This document shows positions 55,047 to 62,981 of a DNA stretch of 64,000 bases, in pieces; position 1 is the stretch's first letter; each line of letters opens with the position of its first letter. Below the pieces are notes generated by a model. It made no database searches, was not told the DNA's origin, and worked only from the letters and a program-made list of their open reading frames with translations. Source of the stretch: Granulosicoccus sp047634635 (GTDB lineage: Bacteria; Pseudomonadota; Gammaproteobacteria; Granulosicoccales; Granulosicoccaceae). The DNA is taken from positions 45,357 to 109,356 of the forward strand of contig JBLIIE010000001.1 of the NCBI GenBank assembly GCA_047634635.1, given 5' to 3'. The position numbers and the translations under genes were made by a program.

Positions 55047-55529
55047 ATGGCTAAGAAGAATAAAGGTAACAAGATCTCTGGTGACGCGCTTATTGCTCGC
55101 AACAAGCGCGCGACTTTTGATTATAAGGTCGATGAGAAATTCGAGGCGGGTCTCGTTCTCCAGGGTTGGGAAGTTAAATGTCTGCGTGAGGGTCGTGTGC
55201 AACTCGTGGATGGTTATGTACAGATTATAAGGAGCGAAGCATGGCTTTACGGCTGCAACATCAATCCCCTGAATTCCACCTCAACTCACTACGTGGCAGA
55301 GAATACTCGGCGGCGTAAATTACTGTTGAACCGACGAGAGCTTTCACGGCTTGTTGGCGCTGTAGAGCGCAAGGGTTATACCATTGTCGCTATGTGTATG
55401 TATTGGAAAAATGGCAGGGTCAAACTCGAAATTGGCATTGGTAAGGGTAAGAAAGAATTCGATAAGCGTGCCACTATCAAGGATCGTGACTGGCAAAGGG
55501 ATAAAGCCCGCGTCGTGCGAACCCACTAA
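55047..55529 (+). CDS. smpB: SsrA-binding protein SmpB
   Basis: A 160-residue trans-translation factor. ISGDALIARNKRATFDYKVDEKFEAGL and GWEVKCLREGRVQLVDGYV are typical, and the basic tail ends KARVVRTH. It carries tmRNA to stalled ribosomes. No tmRNA gene is recognisable in this window. Convergent with dnaQ, nine bases apart. Confidence 0.96.
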   Translation: MAKKNKGNKISGDALIARNKRATFDYKVDEKFEAGLVLQGWEVKCLREGRVQLVDGYVQIIRSEAWLYGCNINPLNSTSTHYVAENTRRRKLLLNRRELSRLVGAVERKGYTIVAMCMYWKNGRVKLEIGIGKGKKEFDKRATIKDRDWQRDKARVVRTH

Positions 55530-55538
55530 AGCACTCAA

Positions 55539-56258
55539 TTAGACGACACGATCCCAGGCGCAACCATCGTCTGTTTTTCGCAGTCTTTCAAGCCATTGCT
55601 CGTGCGCGCTAATCTCTGACTCGTTGGCATTCACGGCTAGTAATCTTCGCAAATCGACTTGTCCAGCCAGATCCACAGCAACAGAACCTTCGCCGGCATC
55701 CTGGTCGAGTGACAAGGCCGTTTGCCCACCTGTCATCACTAAATAAACGTCCGCAAGAATTTCAGAATCCAGCAGAGCGCCATGTAGAGTCCGATGGCCA
55801 TTGTTGACCCCTAGACGCTTACATAAAGCGTCCAGGTTATTGCGCTGCCCGGGAAATTGTTGCCGGGCCATGGCCAGAGTATCTGTAACCTTGCAAACCT
55901 GCGACAAAACCATAGGCTGGTTGCACAAAGCAAACTCGTTTTCGAGGAAGCCAACGTCGAAATCTGCGTTGTGAATGATCAGTTCAGCTCCAGCGAGATA
56001 GCCCTGCAATTCATCGACGATATGCGCAAATCGCGGTTTGTCGATTAAAAATTCATTGGTGATGCCATGTACCGCCATAGCGCCCGGATCGATATCTCTG
56101 TCAGGCTGCAGATAGATGTGAAGGTTATTTCCGGTGAGACGACGCTCACTGAGCTCCACACAGCCAATCTCTATGATACGGTGGCCGCCTTTCGCATCAA
56201 GCCCCGTCGTCTCAGTATCCAGGACGACTGTACGTTTATATGTTTTTTGTTCATTCAT
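55539..56258 (-). CDS. dnaQ: DNA polymerase III epsilon subunit (proofreading exonuclease)
   Basis: A 239-residue DEDDh exonuclease from the ATG at 56258 (MNEQKTYKRTVVLDTETTGL). Exo I VLDTETTGLDAKGGHRIIEIG, Exo II IIHNADFDVGFLENE and Exo III HGALLDSEILADVYL are complete. It proofreads newly made DNA in the polymerase III core. It is the last housekeeping gene before the foreign island; the 123 bp upstream are AT-rich. Confidence 0.93.
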   Translation of the reverse strand: MNEQKTYKRTVVLDTETTGLDAKGGHRIIEIGCVELSERRLTGNNLHIYLQPDRDIDPGAMAVHGITNEFLIDKPRFAHIVDELQGYLAGAELIIHNADFDVGFLENEFALCNQPMVLSQVCKVTDTLAMARQQFPGQRNNLDALCKRLGVNNGHRTLHGALLDSEILADVYLVMTGGQTALSLDQDAGEGSVAVDLAGQVDLRRLLAVNANESEISAHEQWLERLRKTDDGCAWDRVV

Positions 56259-56369
56259 GCTATTAATATTCTTTATATTTTCTTTATTATTCAACAGCAT
56301 TAAAGATTTCGTAATTCTTAAAACCTACAAATAACTGTAAACAAGCATTTCTTTCTTACCGCACTAGCT

Positions 56370-56375
56370 TATAGT
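56370..56375 (+). promoter_or_regulatory. Possible -10 element for a leaderless recombinase operon
   Basis: TATAGT ends six bases before the ATG at 56382 and no Shine-Dalgarno sequence is present. If it is the -10 box, transcription would start at or next to the ATG. The -35 region is weak. Inference only. Confidence 0.4.
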
Positions 56376-56381
56376 GTAAAC

Positions 56382-57605
56382 ATGAGCTATACAATTCGAT
56401 CATTTATTGCTAGCGACGGAGAGCGTCTCTCGCAACTATACGATGCTCAAGTTGGTGGATTTCCTCTTTACTATCCAACAGCATACATCTCCAGGTCAGT
56501 TCGTCCTAGCGCTACTCACAACACTCAAAAAGTACATCTAGAGGCGCTTAAGCGAGTCTGTGAGTGGGAATCAAATCAAGACTTCGTTATAGCCATTCGG
56601 CTCCAAAAACAAGAGTTTCTCAACAACCAAGAGATTGAGTCACTCACTAGACATATTGGTAAGAGACGAAAAGGGAACGACGGTGAAGTCATTGGTCGTG
56701 ACAAGTACAACACTTACGTAGCATACGCCGCTGACTATATTAGCTGGTTGGCAAACGAAGTTATAACCGAAACGAACATTTCGAGTGTTCACAGTTTAAT
56801 CAAGCGACAACACAAGGCCATGCTTTCAAAGCTTGCCCGCAAAGCTGGTTCCCGCTCTGCACGTCGGCAACAGTTCGTTGCCATGCATCTACCAAAGGAA
56901 ACACAACTAGCTCTAGTAAAGCTATTTAAGAACCCATTTGTAAGCATCACTCGGCTTAGCGACAAAGGCCCTCGCCTCAGGAATGTTGCCATGCTGCGAG
57001 TTTTGTACGAAACCGGCATACGACGAGGAGAATTGCTCAGCTTAAAGTTTAGTGCTCTACAAGAATCGAGTGGTGGAGAAGGTGCTTTTCTCCTCATAGA
57101 GCGCAATCATCACGACGAATTTGATTCGCGTGTTTCACAACCGGTAGCGAAGACACTTGGTCGTATCGTGCCAATATCCATTGAAGCCGAAACACTGCTC
57201 TTAGAGTATCGAGATCAGTGGCGGGCAGAGCTTCCTGGCATTGGTTTTTCAAACAATGATTTTTTGTTTGTTAGTCACCGCACAGGACGCTTCCAAGGCG
57301 AGCCGGTTACAGAAACCGGATTCAACTCCGCACTAACAAATCTCAAGAAATCTATTCCTGAACTGGATGCACTCCATCCCCACCTACTTCGACATGATTG
57401 GAATTACAGATTTTCACAAAAAGTTGATAGTGAAGGATGGGATTTTGAAGCCGAGCGAGAAGTACGAGAAAAACTAATGGGCTGGGTACCTAACTCGAAT
57501 ATGTCTTTACTTTACAACCAACGACATATTCAGGAGAAGGCCAACAAGATAGGCCTGCAGGTGGCGTCTGATACTGAGAGACCGGATAGTAAGAATGAGG
57601 ATTGA
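56382..57605 (+). CDS. Tyrosine recombinase 1 of the island module (GinA-like)
   Basis: A 407-residue tyrosine recombinase. Catalytic residues can be placed: Arg in ETGIRRGEL (R214/R215), H334-LL-R337 in HPHLLRHDW, Trp in MGWVPN (W368, replacing the second His) and the nucleophile Y378 in SLLYNQRH. The N-terminal 180 residues are the arm- and core-binding part. It opens a rightward operon of three recombinases and one small protein; the next frame begins inside its last 11 bases. Foreign to the housekeeping block. The role is integration and excision of the island, by comparison with the GInt modules. Confidence 0.88.
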   Translation: MSYTIRSFIASDGERLSQLYDAQVGGFPLYYPTAYISRSVRPSATHNTQKVHLEALKRVCEWESNQDFVIAIRLQKQEFLNNQEIESLTRHIGKRRKGNDGEVIGRDKYNTYVAYAADYISWLANEVITETNISSVHSLIKRQHKAMLSKLARKAGSRSARRQQFVAMHLPKETQLALVKLFKNPFVSITRLSDKGPRLRNVAMLRVLYETGIRRGELLSLKFSALQESSGGEGAFLLIERNHHDEFDSRVSQPVAKTLGRIVPISIEAETLLLEYRDQWRAELPGIGFSNNDFLFVSHRTGRFQGEPVTETGFNSALTNLKKSIPELDALHPHLLRHDWNYRFSQKVDSEGWDFEAEREVREKLMGWVPNSNMSLLYNQRHIQEKANKIGLQVASDTERPDSKNED

Positions 57606-57987
57606 CAACATCGCCTTACTTACGGCGACAGACGCTGAGCTTCGCAGAACGAAGCGGCCAAGCGAAGCTGTCTCAGACTTTTTAAGGGATAAGGACATCC
57701 TGAGATGCGTCGGCAGCTGGAGCGTCAATATGGAAACAGCTCTATCTGGTATCACCCCAACTCTAAAATTGTCGTTCAAGAACGCTGCCATCAACTTTAT
57801 AGATAATGGCGATTATTCACCCTCTGTATATCAGCAATGCTTTTCGTCCATCGGGAATTCACTCAAGCAATACGCGAGTGAGTGTTTCGACGATTCATGG
57901 TTAGCAAAGGCCATAGAGTCACCTGTATTTAGAAGAAACATCGGTCCAATCAGACATTTTTTATTTACTGGAGTGGCACTGAGTTAG
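57595..57987 (+). CDS. Recombinase 2, N-terminal part (core-binding half of a split GinB-like protein)
   Basis: A 130-residue frame starting inside the end of the first recombinase gene. It is alpha-helical and has no catalytic residues. It stops at 57987, but switching frame at the T run 57957-57962 continues as FIYWSGTELGVVSD and leads straight into the frame starting at 57990. The WxxxG(x)LG pattern and the following phrase are those found in the middle of single-chain relatives. I read it as the first quarter of one protein of about 540 residues, broken by loss of one T, or made by slippage. Confidence 0.65.
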   Translation: MRIDNIALLTATDAELRRTKRPSEAVSDFLRDKDILRCVGSWSVNMETALSGITPTLKLSFKNAAINFIDNGDYSPSVYQQCFSSIGNSLKQYASECFDDSWLAKAIESPVFRRNIGPIRHFLFTGVALS

Positions 57988-57989
57988 GC

Positions 57990-59216
57990 GTGGTATCCGA
58001 CAGTGTTTTACAGTTGATCGTAAAAATCAAACCACCAGAGGCAGGACCCTCCAACGTACTTTCTGACGACCCTGAGCTTAGCTGGCTCACTGATACTGAA
58101 TACGAAACACTTCTCTCGTATGTTTGGCATAACTACGACGCCGATAAGTTCGCTATAGACAGAACTCTTGCTCTGTTACTTTCGATGCAATACGCCCGTC
58201 GCCCAGTACAGCTTGCACAACTTAAAATTGGTGACTTCAGAATTGCGATGGCCAACGATAAATCTGGTCTGACAGGGCCGCTCGTCGAATTCCCAGGTGC
58301 AAAGGACCTCGCGGCCGAGTCAAATTTTCGGGATAGTAAATATGAGACACATCCTCTACCCGACCACCTATGGAATCTGTTTGAACTTCAACGTAACCAT
58401 GTGCGGATAGAGTTCGATACTCAGTTAGGTATAAAACTTCTCGATGCTCAGCTTAATGACATACTGCTCTTTACTTCAAAACATCGTATTCGAACGGCGG
58501 TTTCTCATCTGACAGATCACTACTCTGTCGACTGGAGGGCTCACCTCGGGCATCGCTTGTTTCATCTCACACCAGATCGGCTTAGCAGACAGTTTGGATG
58601 GCGTCCTGAAGGAAGCAATACAATGGCTTTACCAATAAGTCACCGCACTGGCCGTCCCATCAAGGTGAACGCCACAAGGATACGCCATACACGCGCACGG
58701 CAGCTAGCTCGTAAGGGCGTTCCTCGGCAGATGCTTTCTCACTGGCTTGGGCACACTAGCGAGAAAAGCCTGAAAGCTTATTACGACGACCCTGCAGAGG
58801 TTGCTCGACAGTTAGACGAGTCCATGGCCCCTGTTTTAGCTCCATTGGCATTGGCGTTCGCTGGCAAATTAATCGACACCGAAGAACAAGCCAGTCGTCA
58901 CGATGATCCCACTAGTCGATTGGAGTTTGCGACTGAAACCACATTAAAAAGCGTCGGACATTGCGGCAATCATTCTTTTTGTGCGACAACGTCTGTTCCC
59001 GTCCCCTGCTATCGCTGCAAACACTTTGAGCCACTGGTCACAGCGCCACACCACGAGGTCCTAGTCGCGCTTAAGATACGCCAGGTTGAAGAGGAACAAG
59101 CACTACGGATAGGGGGCGCTGAAAATCTACTTTTGCCTATCGATCTCTCAGCTGACATTCACGCTGTACAGAATTGCATCGACAGGTGTAACGCTCGAAA
59201 AGCTGAGATTATCTGA
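57990..59216 (+). CDS. Tyrosine recombinase 2, catalytic part (GinB-like)
   Basis: A 408-residue frame from a GTG. The catalytic domain has Arg in YARRPVQL (R70/R71), TRIRHTRAR (T229 stands where most recombinases have the first His of box II; R232 is kept), H255 in LGHTSEKS and the nucleophile Tyr at 264/265. The C-terminal 90 residues hold a four-cysteine knot, C325, C331, C340, C343 (CGNHSFC, CYRC), probably zinc-binding. It overlaps the start of the next frame by one base. Probably the rest of the protein begun at 57595. Confidence 0.82.
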   Translation: MVSDSVLQLIVKIKPPEAGPSNVLSDDPELSWLTDTEYETLLSYVWHNYDADKFAIDRTLALLLSMQYARRPVQLAQLKIGDFRIAMANDKSGLTGPLVEFPGAKDLAAESNFRDSKYETHPLPDHLWNLFELQRNHVRIEFDTQLGIKLLDAQLNDILLFTSKHRIRTAVSHLTDHYSVDWRAHLGHRLFHLTPDRLSRQFGWRPEGSNTMALPISHRTGRPIKVNATRIRHTRARQLARKGVPRQMLSHWLGHTSEKSLKAYYDDPAEVARQLDESMAPVLAPLALAFAGKLIDTEEQASRHDDPTSRLEFATETTLKSVGHCGNHSFCATTSVPVPCYRCKHFEPLVTAPHHEVLVALKIRQVEEEQALRIGGAENLLLPIDLSADIHAVQNCIDRCNARKAEII

Positions 59217-59758
59217 TGGCTCAAATAATTCAGTTCACTCCGAAAAAAGAACTTTCCGCTCAGCGTAATCTGCAAGACCTCATAACGCTATCCCGCGATC
59301 ATCTTGTTACATGGGCCAACCTCCCTGGTTTTGAATGGAGCAACAGCTACCGGCCTACCTCAAGTCGAGGAATCAAGTTTACCGATCACGAAAATCGCAG
59401 CTTACACCCTAGAAAACCCCCTTCACACCAACGGCTGATGTCCGCCGAATTTACTGAATTTGCGAAAGCCTATGTACGTTATCGCCATACGATAAAACCA
59501 CATAGGAATATTGCTCGCGAGATGCAAGCGCTCCGAGCTTTGGAGGTCGTCCTGCGGCGAGATCAAGGGGTACCTGGTATCACAAAGGTTAATCAACGTC
59601 AATTTGAATTAGCAGTGGCTGAGCTTGATGTTTATAAGGCACACGCATTTATCGTTGGAGAGCTTCTAAACATTCTCAAGATGCTCGCCGATTTTTTTTA
59701 TCGTCAATTCCAACACCCATTACTGGAAAAACCCTTATGTGGGGAAGCAATCTTATGA
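59216..59758 (+). CDS. Recombinase 3, N-terminal part (split GinC-like protein)
   Basis: A 180-residue helical frame starting on the last base of the second recombinase gene. It resembles the core-binding domain of the large third recombinase: RYRHTIKPHRNIAREMQALRALE, then FIVGELLNILKMLADFF. It runs into the eight-T tract at 59692-59699 and then out of frame to a stop. Skipping one T gives FFIVNSNTHYWKNPYVGKQ, which is continuous with the next frame. I read both as one gene of about 695 codons. Confidence 0.7.
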   Translation: MAQIIQFTPKKELSAQRNLQDLITLSRDHLVTWANLPGFEWSNSYRPTSSRGIKFTDHENRSLHPRKPPSHQRLMSAEFTEFAKAYVRYRHTIKPHRNIAREMQALRALEVVLRRDQGVPGITKVNQRQFELAVAELDVYKAHAFIVGELLNILKMLADFFYRQFQHPLLEKPLCGEAIL

Positions 59759-61292
59759 CTTTGTAAACGGCTCTAAGGCCGATGTCGATACTAAGTATGC
59801 AAAACTACCAAATCGAGATGCTTTACTCGCCATCGCTGAAGTTTTCGGCAAGGGTAATACAAAATTACTTGATGACGTGGACACGATGGTCACGAGCATT
59901 ACTTTCTTATTGCTAAGCGCCCCCATGAGAATTGGTGAAACACTAAGACTGCGTTATGATTGCATTGACTGTGACACCGACAAAAACGGTGATACACAAT
60001 ATTATTTTAAATACTGGGTTCCTAAAACAAAGCAGTTTGCACGCAAGCCCATAACAACTACGATGGCATCCAGCGCATTAGAAGCAGTTAAGCAGCTAAT
60101 TCACGTCACAGAAGACGCTCGACAGCTGGCGCGGTACATGGAAACAGACCCGACTACGTTTTATCGACATAAATGCTGTCCAGATGTGGCAGACGATGAA
60201 GAGCTTTCGCGAGATCAGGTCGCGCAGGCATTGGGCTTTCTACAACGAAAGTCTGTAGCAGATTTTATTCTTAGACATACTGGCAGACGTGCCCTTAAAG
60301 GTTATTCGCTCAATTCACTTTGGCAAATTGTAATCTCTGAACATCGCCAGTCGAATCCACATTTCCCATACCAGCAATCCACCTACTCAGAGGGATACAA
60401 ACCACTCAAGATGTCGGATTCGTTGCTGTGTTTTTTGCGTCTACAACTAAGTATTAGAAATACCAGCAGCCCAGTTTTGCTCGCTCCTTTCAACAAAGAC
60501 TATTTCAGCAATAGACTCTCGGCATCCGTAAAAAAAGAACGTAACAATCAACGTCCTATGTGTTTCTTCACACGCCACGGTTTCGAAGCCGTTAGACTAA
60601 AGTCTCACAGCTTACGACACTTGCTCAATCGGTTAGCTCGTAGCAGTAGCGTATCTGTTGACACTATTAGTGCCTGGAGTAGCCGCGCTTCTAGTAAGCA
60701 AACGCATACCTACTTAAACGATGATCCTAAGGATGCGGCTGTTAAGGGAGCAGCTCTCCTAAATTTTCACGAAGAACACTCGCCGAAGACGCCAATCCTC
60801 GATGAAGAAGCCGAATTAAATAGCCACGGCCCTTTCCACCGAAGTCGTTACGGGCTATGTCGACGCAGTTGGCGTGCGGGTCCATGTAATAGATTTGCCG
60901 ACTGCCTAAACTGCTCAGAGCTCCTCATGTGCAAAGGGGATAAGCTAGCTGTGGGTTTGATTGAGAAAGATAGACAACATCTTCTCCGTAATTTCAATGC
61001 AGCTCAGCAAGCCATTAAAGAAGGCGAACGTTCAGCATCCCGCTGGACTGAGATTGCAGGCCCGCAAATAGATAGGCTTACCCAATTGCTCTCCGTCTTG
61101 AATGACAACAGTATTCCAGACGGAGGCCCAATTGAAATGGCTGGAACAGATTTCAGTCATGAAAATACGATACTGGAGAAAAAAGCCACTGATGCCGAGA
61201 TCAAATTACTTGATCGAAAAAACCTAGCAGTTGAGTACGGCAGCGAACTAATTAACTGTTTGAATCTTATATCGAGTAACGACAATGCCTAA
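59739..61292 (+). CDS. Tyrosine recombinase 3, catalytic part (GinC-like)
   Basis: A 517-residue frame whose first usable codon is a GTG at 59739. R64 in APMRIGETL, H290-SL-R293 in KSHSLRHLL, W313 in AWSSR and Y325 in THTYLND make a complete active site. The C-terminal third contains a cysteine cluster C374, C383, C389, C392, C398 (YGLCRRSW, DCLNCSE, CKGD) seen in the third recombinase of such trios. The large insertion (residues 130-270) between box I and box II is also normal for this type. It overlaps the last gene of the module by eight bases. Confidence 0.85.
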   Translation: MGKQSYDFVNGSKADVDTKYAKLPNRDALLAIAEVFGKGNTKLLDDVDTMVTSITFLLLSAPMRIGETLRLRYDCIDCDTDKNGDTQYYFKYWVPKTKQFARKPITTTMASSALEAVKQLIHVTEDARQLARYMETDPTTFYRHKCCPDVADDEELSRDQVAQALGFLQRKSVADFILRHTGRRALKGYSLNSLWQIVISEHRQSNPHFPYQQSTYSEGYKPLKMSDSLLCFLRLQLSIRNTSSPVLLAPFNKDYFSNRLSASVKKERNNQRPMCFFTRHGFEAVRLKSHSLRHLLNRLARSSSVSVDTISAWSSRASSKQTHTYLNDDPKDAAVKGAALLNFHEEHSPKTPILDEEAELNSHGPFHRSRYGLCRRSWRAGPCNRFADCLNCSELLMCKGDKLAVGLIEKDRQHLLRNFNAAQQAIKEGERSASRWTEIAGPQIDRLTQLLSVLNDNSIPDGGPIEMAGTDFSHENTILEKKATDAEIKLLDRKNLAVEYGSELINCLNLISSNDNA

Positions 61293-61692
61293 AGCAATTA
61301 CCCAACCACAGCTGAATAAAATAGCGCGAATGATTCGAGAGTGGCCAGAAGAGGATGCCTTTCATTGGGAAAACATATGCACCGGCTCAAAGTCTATCCT
61401 TGATTTCAAACCTACTAGACAGGCTCTATCAGCCAAACCTATGTTGAAAAATGCTTATACAGTAAAAAAAGCGCAGCTTAAGCAGGCGGTTAGCAAGTTT
61501 AAGGATGTGCCCAGACCGCAATCAATCTTGGATGCCATGAATAAAATATCGCGGCTGCAGCAAGAAAACGACGCGCTTAGGGCTGAGCTCAATAAGATGG
61601 CGGAAGTTGCTCAACGGTTTATTTATAACGCTAGTATTGCTGGGTTGTCGAATGAAAGGCTGATGGCGCCGCTGCCAAAATCTCGAATGTAA
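61285..61692 (+). CDS. Small coiled-coil accessory protein of the recombinase module (GinD/TnpC-like)
   Basis: A 135-residue protein. Residues 25-65 could form a helix-turn-helix (FHWENICTGSKSILDF, RQALSAKPML); residues 88-115 form a leucine-zipper-like coil (ISRLQQENDALRAEL), followed by RFIYNASIAGL and a final LMAPLP, a closing pattern shared by TnpC-type proteins. It ends the operon. In GInts the fourth gene is needed for recombination; here the role is inferred from place and shape. Confidence 0.75.
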   Translation: MPKAITQPQLNKIARMIREWPEEDAFHWENICTGSKSILDFKPTRQALSAKPMLKNAYTVKKAQLKQAVSKFKDVPRPQSILDAMNKISRLQQENDALRAELNKMAEVAQRFIYNASIAGLSNERLMAPLPKSRM

Positions 61693-61733
61693 TGACCATA
61701 GGGGTACGCTTTCAAATATCCTTAACCGTGCAT

Positions 61734-61747
61734 GCACCATGCGGTGC
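61734..61747. terminator. Short hairpin after the recombinase operon
   Basis: GCACC and GGTGC with a four-base loop, 42 bp past the last stop codon. It may stabilise or end the operon transcript; the downstream sequence is not T-rich. Confidence 0.35.
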
Positions 61748-61802
61748 GTTCAATGACGCATACACACACGTTCCCATTCGAGTTTCGATAAAACAATCTA
61801 TT

Positions 61803-61822
61803 CCAGTCCAGTCCAGTCCAGT
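61803..61822. repeat. Pentanucleotide tandem repeat (CCAGT)x4
   Basis: Four perfect copies of CCAGT, followed by a further C. It lies between the recombinase operon and the decayed transposase. I see no gene across it, so it is probably neutral length variation; it could also mark the edge of the recombination module. Confidence 0.85.
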
Positions 61823-61944
61823 CTTCACTTAATGGTATATTTTTAGAAGAAATGAAAGCTAAACAATTTTGGCAACATAAACTGATAGAAACCCTGAATA
61901 TATCTGCCAGTTGCAAACTCTCGAGTTCCCACGAGCCGTTCTAG

Positions 61945-62220
61945 AGGCTTTTCGATAATGGCAGTAATCTTCATCGGACCATCACAAGCACTGCAGATAT
62001 TCTCATCAAGACCTGAGTGCTAGCTGAATCATACTTCGGGCTCCGTACATTTATATCCATTAGTATAAAACAGGTACTTACGCTTGCCAGCTACCAAATG
62101 ATCAAGCCTTTCAATTCGTGAGCTTCTGTATAGTCAAGAAAGTTATTAGTTTTTCCCCACAACGTTCTGACACGGATTGTTCTCAGTACCAGTGAGCATT
62201 CTGGGAGCCAAACCTTATCC
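61945..62220 (-). pseudogene. IS91-family transposase C-terminal remnant (second, older copy)
   Basis: Read leftward, the piece begins with LAPRMLTGTENNP-like sequence near 62215 (aligned to LVPNSRYRDRVTP of the other copy) and ends with the zinc-knuckle stretch CSACDGPMKITAI near 61955. The DNA shares short runs with 63085-63245, such as CAAGCACTGCAGAT. Frames are broken throughout. About 130 bp between the two matching parts fits the linker that the other copy has lost. It is a dead fragment. Confidence 0.65.
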
Positions 62221-62299
62221 AGACACCATGAGTGCGAGTCAGATTATTTCGCATAGTGTGGAACGTAGCCGTACTTGAACGTAGCTTTATCAACACAAA

Positions 62300-62737
62300 T
62301 CAATTTTCATCGCTCGGAAGCACAATCTCCCCTTGCTTGCTTTCGCTACTCGGATTGCTGGTTGTTCGTGAACTCTCTGATGGCAAGGGCGTGGGCACTC
62401 TAAGAATTTTTTGTGACGCATTAGGACCAGATTGGCTAACTATATCGTTTGAAAACAGGATAGCGAATGATGATGATGCAACTGCCCCCAATTCGGTATA
62501 GTGTACAACTAGCTTAAGCAGAATTTGAGCATCGTAGTCATGCTCTTTGAGAACTTCAATACCGTCAACTGGGTTTAATGGCAGTTTGTCAATTAGTACA
62601 GAATGTGTCTCCGTCTGCCGCCCGTCAGCTTTACTATCTATCGACTTTACTGTTGGTGCTGGTCGATAACGCGGTGCTGATGTACTGGAAAGTTGAGTAT
62701 AGGAAGAATTAAGCAAGTATCGCCACCAAACTGCCAC
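62300..62737 (-). CDS. Unrecognised ORF, possibly a truncated membrane protein
   Basis: A 145-residue frame starting at a GTG. Upstream, the same frame continues as FFGVAVWWRYLL, a possible membrane helix, but has no ATG. The rest is Ser/Pro-rich at the end (LPSESSRTTSNPSSESK) with a middle section ILLKLVVHYTELG. I do not know the family. It lies between two transposase remnants, so it is either cargo debris or chance. Confidence 0.3.
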   Translation of the reverse strand: MAVWWRYLLNSSYTQLSSTSAPRYRPAPTVKSIDSKADGRQTETHSVLIDKLPLNPVDGIEVLKEHDYDAQILLKLVVHYTELGAVASSSFAILFSNDIVSQSGPNASQKILRVPTPLPSESSRTTSNPSSESKQGEIVLPSDEN

Positions 62738-62981
62738 ACCAAAAAACCGACACCCATGGCATCGGGACGCGTCGTCTTCATGGGGCCGCCCAGGTCAGTA
62801 ATTCAACTGCCAGGTACTTGCCAATACACCCTTTGACACCCCTGCTGAGCCCCATCAGCCGACTCCATCTCACATCTGGCACTTGATCAATCTCCACCGC
62901 GCAGCCATTGCCCTAGCCGGGCGCCCCTACCCGCCTCTTCCTTGTGCAGTATCCATCGACCATCCGTGGCTCTTCAGGTGG
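62738..62981. other. Spacer between the unknown ORF and the IS91 remnant
   Basis: About 240 bp, distinctly more G+C-rich than the sequence to its left. No gene is recognised. It may be the non-coding end of the IS91-type element. Confidence 0.4.

Noticed and set aside
55002..55202. N-terminal extension of ratA by 67 codons
   Set aside because: It would overlap the divergent smpB start and has no START-domain similarity; the ATG at 55001 gives the normal family length.
62232..62501. 89-codon plus-strand frame opposite the unknown ORF in the island
   Set aside because: No ribosome-binding site or recognisable motif; it overlaps the minus-strand frame and is no better supported.
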